Of a stretch of DNA of 64,000 nucleotides, positions 58,986-64,000 are shown piece by piece. The notes beneath the pieces are model-generated. The model saw only the letters and a list, made by a program, of their open reading frames with translations. It had not been told where the DNA came from and searched no databases. The position numbers and the translations under genes are program-made. The stretch covers positions 2,108,001-2,172,000 of the forward strand of contig NZ_JAPEOQ010000001.1 in the NCBI RefSeq assembly GCF_026341035.1, written 5' to 3'. This DNA comes from Streptomyces sp. NBC_01016. Lineage in GTDB: Bacteria > Actinomycetota > Actinomycetes > Streptomycetales > Streptomycetaceae. The first letter of the stretch is position 1. The number at the start of each line of letters is the position of its first letter.

Positions 58986-60713
58986 ATGACCGAGACCGCC
59001 GTACCGCACGCAGACCCGGCGTCCGGGTCGCCCGCAGGAGGGCCCGACGGGCGGGCCCCGAAGCGCAGTTACGCCAAGCTGGCCGCCGACGAGTCCCGCG
59101 AGGACTACTCGCTGCGCTATGCCCCGCACTCCTACCGGCGCTGGTCCGAGACCACCGTCGCCTCCACCGCGCTCGGCGGAATCGCCTACCTCGCGGACTT
59201 CGCGATCGGCGCGTCCATCGTCTTCACGTACGGATTCACCAGCGGGCTCGCCTCGATCCTGTGCGCGGCGACGATCATCTTCACCACCGGCATCCCGATC
59301 GCCCGGGCCTGCGCCAAGTACGGCCTGGACATGGATCTGATCACCCGGGGCGCCGGCTTCGGCTACTTCGGCTCGACGCTCACGTCCCTCATCTACGCCT
59401 CGTTCACGTTCATCTTCTTCGCGCTCGAAGGCTCGATCATGGCGCAGGCGATGCACGAGGTCTTCGGACTTCCGCTGCCCATCGGGTACTTGCTGACCAC
59501 GCTGATCGTGATCCCGATCGTGTTCCGCGGGATGGGCGCGCTCGCCAAGGTGCAGGCGTGGACGCAGCCGATCTGGCTGATCGGCCTGGTCCTGCCCTTC
59601 GTGATCCTGCTCTTCAACTCGCCCGGTTCCTTCGGTGACTTCACCAGCTTCGGCGGGACCGAGGGCGCGGGCAGCGGCTTCTCCTGGCTCGGCTTCGGGC
59701 TCGGCACCGGCGTCGCGCTCTCGCTCATCGCGCAGATCGGCGAGCAGGCCGACTACCTCCGGTTCATGCCGGCCAAGACGGAAGCGAACAAGAAGCGGTG
59801 GAATCTGGCCGTTCTGGCGGCGGGACCCGGCTGGGTGATCATCGGCGCCGCCAAGCAGATCGGCGGCGCGCTCCTCGCCTTCGTAGCCCTCGAAGCGGTC
59901 GGCAGGACGCATGCGCTCGAACCCATCGCACCGCAGGTCGAGGCGCTCAAGCCGTGGCTCGGCTCGGTCGCGCTGCCCGTCGCCGCGCTCTTCGTGGTGG
60001 TCTCCCAGATCAAGATCAACGTCACCAACGCGTACAGCGGTTCGCTGTCCTGGTCGAACTTCTTCTCCCGCGTGACGCACCGGCACCCCGGCCGCGTCTG
60101 GTACATCTTCCTCAACCTCGCCATCGCGCTGACGCTGATGGAAATGAACATGTTCGCGGCTCTGAACAAACTGCTCGGCTTCTACTCGAACGTGGGCATC
60201 GCCTGGATCGCGGCCGTCGCCGCCGACCTCGTCATCAACAAGCGGGTGGGCTGGAGCCCCAAGTACATCGAGTTCAAGCGGGCGTACCTGTACGCGGTGA
60301 ACCCGGCCGGATTCGGCGCCATGGTGATCGCCTCGGTCGTCTCGATCCTGGCGTTCTTCGGACTCTTCGGTGAGTACGCCGAGGCCTTCTCCACCTTCAT
60401 CGCCGCGGGCCTCGCGCTGATCCTGTGCCCGCTCATCGCCTGGGCCACCAAGGGCAGGTACTACCTGGCGCGGCCGAACCCGGTGAACGGGCCGGACGTC
60501 GAGTTCGCAGAGGGCACCGACATCACCGCGACCCACACGTGCACCGTCTGCGAGACCGCGTACGAACTCCCGGACATCGCCGACTGCCCGGCCCACTCGG
60601 GCCCGATCTGCTCGCTCTGCTGTTCCCTCGACGCCGACTGCGGCGACCTCTGCACCAAGAAGCCGACGGGCGAACCGGTGCTGATGCCGATGCCGGAGGT
60701 ACGTACGCGCTGA
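58986..60713 (+). CDS. NCS1 (purine/cytosine permease) family transporter with C-terminal eight-cysteine domain
   Basis: A 575-residue transporter. A long soluble N-terminus (1-55) precedes the NCS1 core of about 12 helices (first helices from about 62; GIPIARACAKYGLDMDLITRGAGFGYFG). After the last helix, a cytoplasmic stretch (about 513-560) carries eight cysteines (519, 522, then DCP, ICSLCC, DC and LC556) plus a His, arranged like a zinc or iron-sulfur binding module. Similar Cys clusters occur in signalling permeases next to sensor kinases. The transported base is unknown. A terminator follows. Confidence 0.9.
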   Translation: MTETAVPHADPASGSPAGGPDGRAPKRSYAKLAADESREDYSLRYAPHSYRRWSETTVASTALGGIAYLADFAIGASIVFTYGFTSGLASILCAATIIFTTGIPIARACAKYGLDMDLITRGAGFGYFGSTLTSLIYASFTFIFFALEGSIMAQAMHEVFGLPLPIGYLLTTLIVIPIVFRGMGALAKVQAWTQPIWLIGLVLPFVILLFNSPGSFGDFTSFGGTEGAGSGFSWLGFGLGTGVALSLIAQIGEQADYLRFMPAKTEANKKRWNLAVLAAGPGWVIIGAAKQIGGALLAFVALEAVGRTHALEPIAPQVEALKPWLGSVALPVAALFVVVSQIKINVTNAYSGSLSWSNFFSRVTHRHPGRVWYIFLNLAIALTLMEMNMFAALNKLLGFYSNVGIAWIAAVAADLVINKRVGWSPKYIEFKRAYLYAVNPAGFGAMVIASVVSILAFFGLFGEYAEAFSTFIAAGLALILCPLIAWATKGRYYLARPNPVNGPDVEFAEGTDITATHTCTVCETAYELPDIADCPAHSGPICSLCCSLDADCGDLCTKKPTGEPVLMPMPEVRTR

Positions 60714-60732
60714 AGCCGTACCGGAGGTGACT

Positions 60733-60765
60733 GAGGGGGCGCACCCACGGGGGGTGCGCCCCCTC
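60733..60765 (+). terminator. Terminator after the NCS1 permease
   Basis: A 14-bp perfect stem (60733-60746 with 60752-60765) starting GAGGGGGCGCACCC, loop of five bases, 20 bases after the stop. Confidence 0.8.
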
Positions 60766-60943
60766 GGTTCGTCGTCCGTGTGTTCGGCCCGTGGCTTGTT
60801 GCGTATCTCTTTGTGCCAATCCGTATCCGGTGCGTGAAGGTCAGGCGTAGGCTCGGGCATATGCGGTTTGCGGTTTCCTCGGGGATGGGAGGCAGGGCGC
60901 GATGCGAGTCGAGGCCGGCGTGGCCAGGGAGGGGCGGGGCGCG

Positions 60944-61138
60944 ATGAGCGACAGCACGACCACACTTCCGTGGCAGGTCATCCGCGAGGACGACAACGGG
61001 AACCGCTACCGGGTGGGCCGTTACGCCACGAAGGCCGAGGCCCAGCGCATGGCCGACAGTCTCGACGACCGCAGGGGCCACCAGCCGACGTACTGGGTGG
61101 AGCGCCTGGGGCAGGGGCGGAACGGTACGGCGCTCTGA
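60944..61138 (+). CDS. Small SPOR-domain-like protein
   Basis: A 64-residue protein, MSDSTTTLPWQVIREDDNG.., with YRVGRYATKAEAQRMADSL in the SPOR beta-alpha-beta pattern and a C-terminal tail (QPTYWVERLG). Conserved in Streptomyces; may bind peptidoglycan or simply share the fold. ATG 60944 follows GGGAGGGG at about 10 bases. A longer in-frame start at 60902 lacks one. It is flanked downstream by the MITE-like palindrome. Confidence 0.8.
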   Translation: MSDSTTTLPWQVIREDDNGNRYRVGRYATKAEAQRMADSLDDRRGHQPTYWVERLGQGRNGTAL

Positions 61139-61146
61139 GGGAGTCG

Positions 61147-61322
61147 TAGGGCCTGTCGTCAGACTCCCGTCTGCGTCGCGACGCCTGGCACGCACGCTCG
61201 CGGCGTTGCCGAACCGCCCGAGTAGCTCCGCTACTAAGACGCTCCGGCGCCTTGCGATCGTACGCACCAGACGCCGCGACGCCGCCCTACGGGCGACGAC
61301 GGGAGTCTGACGACAGGCCCTA
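61147..61322. mobile_element. 176-bp MITE-like palindromic element
   Basis: The outer 25 bases (61147-61171) are perfectly complementary to 61298-61322 (TAGGGCCTGTCG.. / ..CGACAGGCCCTA). An inner imperfect stem (CTGCGTCGCGACGCCTGG versus CCAGACGCCGCGACGCCG) continues the symmetry. Both ends carry TA, the target duplication of IS630/Tc1-mariner elements. No transposase is encoded, so it is a non-autonomous element. I recall near-identical sequences elsewhere in Streptomyces genomes, not checked here. Confidence 0.75.
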
Positions 61323-61333
61323 GGCTCCGGCGC

Positions 61334-61741
61334 ATGCCCCCTGAATCACCATCACCGACCGTCGTGGTCGCCGCGGCCCTGTACGACACCGATGAGCGGC
61401 TGCTCGCCGCGCGGCGCAGTGCGCCCCCGGAACTCGCGGGCCGTTGGGAGCTTCCCGGCGGCAAGGTCGAACCCGGCGAGACGCCGGAGCGGGCGCTCGT
61501 CCGCGAGCTGCGCGAGGAACTCGGCATCGACGCCGAACCGCTCGCCCGGGTGCCGGGTGAATGGCCCCTGAAGGCCGGATACGTACTGCGGGTGTGGCGC
61601 TGCCACCTGCGCTCCGGCACCCCGAGCCCCCTCCAGGACCACGACGAGCTGCGCTGGCTGACGGCGGACGAGGTGTGGTCCGTGGACTGGCTCGACCAGG
61701 ACGTCCCCGCGGTGAAAGAGGTCCTGCGGGATCGCCTCTGA
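61334..61741 (+). CDS. MutT-type Nudix hydrolase
   Basis: A 135-residue Nudix protein. The complete Nudix box GGKVEPGETPERALVRELREELGI (G-x5-E-x7-REUxEExGU) is present. Ring and tail features fit 8-oxo-dGTP-type MutT, removing oxidised nucleotides. There is no ribosome site. TAGGCT (61321-61326) lies seven bases before the ATG and its first two bases come from the MITE end, so the element helps form this promoter. Confidence 0.9.
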   Translation: MPPESPSPTVVVAAALYDTDERLLAARRSAPPELAGRWELPGGKVEPGETPERALVRELREELGIDAEPLARVPGEWPLKAGYVLRVWRCHLRSGTPSPLQDHDELRWLTADEVWSVDWLDQDVPAVKEVLRDRL

Positions 61742-61885
61742 CGGGGGCTTGTGCCCGCCTCCCACGCGCCTCGCCTACGCCGTCCGTGCCACGGCGCACC
61801 CCACTTCGCGATAGCGCGCCGCTCCGTCCGGGTATATCCCGATTAACCCTATGAAACCGGACAGGGTCCTTCGCGGGCCAGGGAT

Positions 61886-62344
61886 GTGATCCGCGTGCTC
61901 CACACTGAAGGCGACTGCGTCGAGTGGGCCTTTCCCGCCGACCCGTCGGCCGTCCGAAGGGCGCGCGCCGCGGTGCGCGGACAACTCGTCGAATGGGAGC
62001 TCGAAGAGCTCGCCGATATCGCCGCGCTGCTGGTCAGCGAGCTGGTGACCAATTCCCTGCGATATGCGTCCGGGCCCATCGGCGTACGGCTCGCCCGCCC
62101 GCCCGAGACCTCCGGAGTCCTCCTGGTGGAGGTCTCCGACCCGCTGCCCGACCCGCCCTGTGCCCGCACCGCGGCCCCCGACGAGGAGGGCGGGCGCGGG
62201 CTTCAGCTGGTGACGGAGGTGTCCCGGCGCTGGGGCACACGGCCCGGCGGGGAGCGGTCGGGCGGGAAGACCGGGAAAACGGTGTGGTTCGAGCTGTCGC
62301 TGCCGGGTGAGGAGACCCCCGAGGTGAGGAGACGCCCGAGGTGA
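61886..62344 (+). CDS. Anti-sigma-type GHKL ATPase (RsbW/SpoIIAB-like)
   Basis: A 152-residue single-domain histidine-kinase-like ATPase. The N box is VSELVTNSLRYASG and the G box EEGGRGLQLVTEVSRRWG; the SGKTGKTVWFELSLP end fits the actinobacterial HATPase_c_2 group, which binds sigma factors or phosphorylates anti-anti-sigma factors. It starts with GTG; another GTG three codons later is an alternative. It lies 248 bases upstream of a PAS-GAF signalling gene that may be its partner. Confidence 0.85.
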   Translation: MIRVLHTEGDCVEWAFPADPSAVRRARAAVRGQLVEWELEELADIAALLVSELVTNSLRYASGPIGVRLARPPETSGVLLVEVSDPLPDPPCARTAAPDEEGGRGLQLVTEVSRRWGTRPGGERSGGKTGKTVWFELSLPGEETPEVRRRPR

Positions 62345-62453
62345 GGAGGCGCTCAAGGTTAGGAGGCGCCCGAGCGGGACAGACGCGGGTGTGAGGGAGC
62401 AGGTGTGAGATGCCGTGTGTGGGCGCACCCGCACCCTGGGTACGGAAACAGAC

Positions 62454-62483
62454 GGTCCCGACGGGCCAAAAAGCGTCGGGACC
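62454..62483. other. 10-bp hairpin in the gap before the PAS-GAF gene
   Basis: GGTCCCGACG (62454-62463) pairs with CGTCGGGACC (62474-62483) around a 10-base A-rich loop. It may be the terminator of the anti-sigma ATPase gene or an operator for the next gene. TTGCGC-N17-TACTGC further on is a weak promoter candidate. Confidence 0.5.
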
Positions 62484-62591
62484 ATGGTGTGATCGTGAAC
62501 ACCGTGTTGCGCGGCTCCGTAGTGCTGGATACTGCGTGCAGCCGCCTCGGTGACCGGTGCCGGACGCGGTGAGCTGGAGGGGACGGTTCGC

Positions 62592-64000
62592 GTGAGCGAG
62601 ATACCAGCGAAGGGAAGGGTGTCCGAGGACCCCTCGGGCGCGACCTCGGCGTCGCGCGCGGAGCGGGTGCCTCCGGGCGGTGACGCTCCTGATGCCGCGG
62701 GCACGGAGCGCGCGGAACCGATCCCGGAACAGGAAGCGGACGCCTCCTCGGCGCTCCCCGAGGAATCCTTCGGCCGGCCCGACCTCTGGCAGGCGAGCCC
62801 GCCGGGTTCGATCTACGACTACATCAAGGTCGCCTCCTTCTCGATCGGCTCCGACGGCGCGATCGACCAGTGGAGCCGGCGGGCCGCCCAGCTCTTCGGG
62901 GTCCCGCCCGGGGAGGCCGTGGGCAAGGACCCCATCGAGGCCTTCGTCCCCGCGGACCTGCGCGAGCGCGGCCACCGCAAGATGGCGGAGATCCTGGACG
63001 GGCAGGAGTGGACGGGCGTCGTCCCGTTCCGGGTGCCGGCGTCCGGCTCCTCAGAAGCGGCGGAAGCGGAACCGCGAGCGGAGGCGCCGCTCGCGGCCGG
63101 CGCGGGAGCGACGGGGCTCGCCGAGATCTATGTGATGCCGACGACCACCGAGTCCGGCGAGCGCGCCGCGGTGTGCATCGTCGTCGACGTACAGACGCTG
63201 CGCCACATCGAGACCGACCTCGCGTCCTCGCAGGCCATTTTCGGCCAATCTCCCTTCGGCTTCCTGCTGTTCGGCACCGACCTCAAGGTCCTGCGCACCA
63301 ATCGCACCCTCACCGCGGTCTTCGGCGGCCACGTCGACGACCACCACGGCCGCACCGTCCACGACTATCTGCCGCGGCACGAGGCCGACCGAGTGCAGGG
63401 CGCGCTGCGCCGGGTCCTGGAGACGGGCGACGCGGTCACCGACATGCAACTGGTCGGCCCCGCCCCGGAGTCCACCGAGCGGCGGCACTGGTCGATCAAC
63501 CTCTACCGCGTGCACAGCGGTACGGGCCGCCCCATCGGCGTCGCCGGCCTCGCCACCGACGTCACCCGCAGGCACGCCGCCGCCCGCGAGGCCGCGCACG
63601 CCCGCCGCAACCTGGCGCTCCTGAACGAGGCGGGCTCCCGGATCGGCAACTCGCTCGACCTGGAGACGACCGCCCGCGAACTCCTCGACGTCGTCGTCCC
63701 CGGCTTCTGCGACCTCGCGTCCGTGGACCTGTACCAAGGGCTGCTCGCGGGCGACGAGGCACCGCCGGGCCTCGCCGACGGCAGCGCCGAACTGCGCAGG
63801 GTGGCCGCCGCGAGCGCCGTCGCCGACGTGCCGTTCCTCGACCTCGGCGGGGAGGCCCCCGTCAACGTGGGGGCGGTGCACCGCTTCGCGTTCAACTCGC
63901 CCTGCGCGCACGCCCTGCGCACCGCGCGCCCGCAGACGCTGCCCACCGAGCAGCGCGGCCTCGTGCAGTCCACGCTCGCCGTGCCGATGGTCGCGCACGA
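62592..64000 (+). CDS. PAS-PAS-GAF signalling protein, 3' partial (probable SpoIIE phosphatase)
   Basis: At least 469 residues and still open at the right edge. GTG follows GGAGGGG. A low-complexity N-terminus (1-65) is followed by PAS 1 (about 70-140: YIKVASFSIGSDGAIDQWSRRAAQLFGV), an Ala/Glu-rich insert, PAS 2 (about 205-330: SPFGFLLFGTDLKVLRTNRTLTAVFGG) and the start of a GAF domain (about 340 on: ALLNEAGSRIGNSLDLETTARELLDVVVPGFCDLASVDLY). In Streptomyces this order usually ends with SpoIIE phosphatase and ATPase domains, which lie outside the window. It is probably a partner of the upstream anti-sigma-type ATPase. Confidence 0.82.
   Translation, partial: MSEIPAKGRVSEDPSGATSASRAERVPPGGDAPDAAGTERAEPIPEQEADASSALPEESFGRPDLWQASPPGSIYDYIKVASFSIGSDGAIDQWSRRAAQLFGVPPGEAVGKDPIEAFVPADLRERGHRKMAEILDGQEWTGVVPFRVPASGSSEAAEAEPRAEAPLAAGAGATGLAEIYVMPTTTESGERAAVCIVVDVQTLRHIETDLASSQAIFGQSPFGFLLFGTDLKVLRTNRTLTAVFGGHVDDHHGRTVHDYLPRHEADRVQGALRRVLETGDAVTDMQLVGPAPESTERRHWSINLYRVHSGTGRPIGVAGLATDVTRRHAAAREAAHARRNLALLNEAGSRIGNSLDLETTARELLDVVVPGFCDLASVDLYQGLLAGDEAPPGLADGSAELRRVAAASAVADVPFLDLGGEAPVNVGAVHRFAFNSPCAHALRTARPQTLPTEQRGLVQSTLAVPMVAH

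Overview
The window is high-GC actinobacterial DNA, almost certainly from a Streptomyces chromosome. The evidence is strong third-codon GC bias, frequent GTG starts, a WhiB-like protein, GntR, PadR and tandem Lrp regulators, secreted cell-wall enzymes and SpoIIE-type phosphatases. The core order ahpD-ahpC-oxyR, class II and class I fumarases, wblI, glpX, xseB-xseA, ispH, ppgK, ychF matches the order I recall around SCO503x to SCO506x of S. coelicolor (recollection, not a search). I see no rRNA, tRNA, CRISPR array, transposase or phage gene.

Region by region. 0-17 kb: the end of a PhoH-type ATPase, a secreted lytic transglycosylase with a structured leader, an AI-2E-family membrane protein, the peroxide-defence set ahpD/ahpC/oxyR, a PadR-controlled FtsX-type ABC exporter, an SPFH protein coupled to a ribbon-helix-helix regulator, a bifunctional class A PBP, and an M20 amidohydrolase + MFS pair divergent from a double-module Lrp regulator. 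17-35 kb: housekeeping and signalling genes. These are a hemerythrin-like protein, a GAF-SpoIIE-ATPase phosphatase, a DUF402 protein, both fumarase classes, a DUF1707 protein, wblI, glpX, a DUF4245 protein, a RutE-like nitroreductase, exonuclease VII, an APC transporter, ispH, ppgK, a DUF6542-like membrane protein and ychF.

35-64 kb is more accessory and catabolic. A DapB-fold oxidoreductase is ATGA-coupled to a carboxymuconolactone-decarboxylase-like protein. Next is a Tat-exported cholesterol oxidase with a KstR-like operator. A permease, class III aminotransferase and aldehyde dehydrogenase run divergent from a TetR regulator (amine catabolism). The most unusual locus (43.6-54.0 kb) is a tight operon of flavin monooxygenase, RidA, DUF1028, M20 peptidase, MHS-type transporter and LysR, divergent from a tandem Lrp regulator, amidase, DUF3311 protein and sodium:solute symporter. 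After it come a secreted GH65 enzyme with a discoidin domain, a threonine-synthase-like PLP enzyme, a GntR regulator with an NCS1 permease carrying a C-terminal eight-cysteine domain, a small SPOR-like protein, a 176-bp MITE-like palindrome, a MutT-type Nudix hydrolase, an anti-sigma-type ATPase, and the start of a PAS-PAS-GAF signalling protein running off the edge.

Recurring themes are translationally coupled operons (ATGA, GTGA or TGATG junctions), many probable leaderless genes (TANNNT six or seven bases before ATG/GTG), and a dispersed GC-rich intergenic repeat family (five copies seen).
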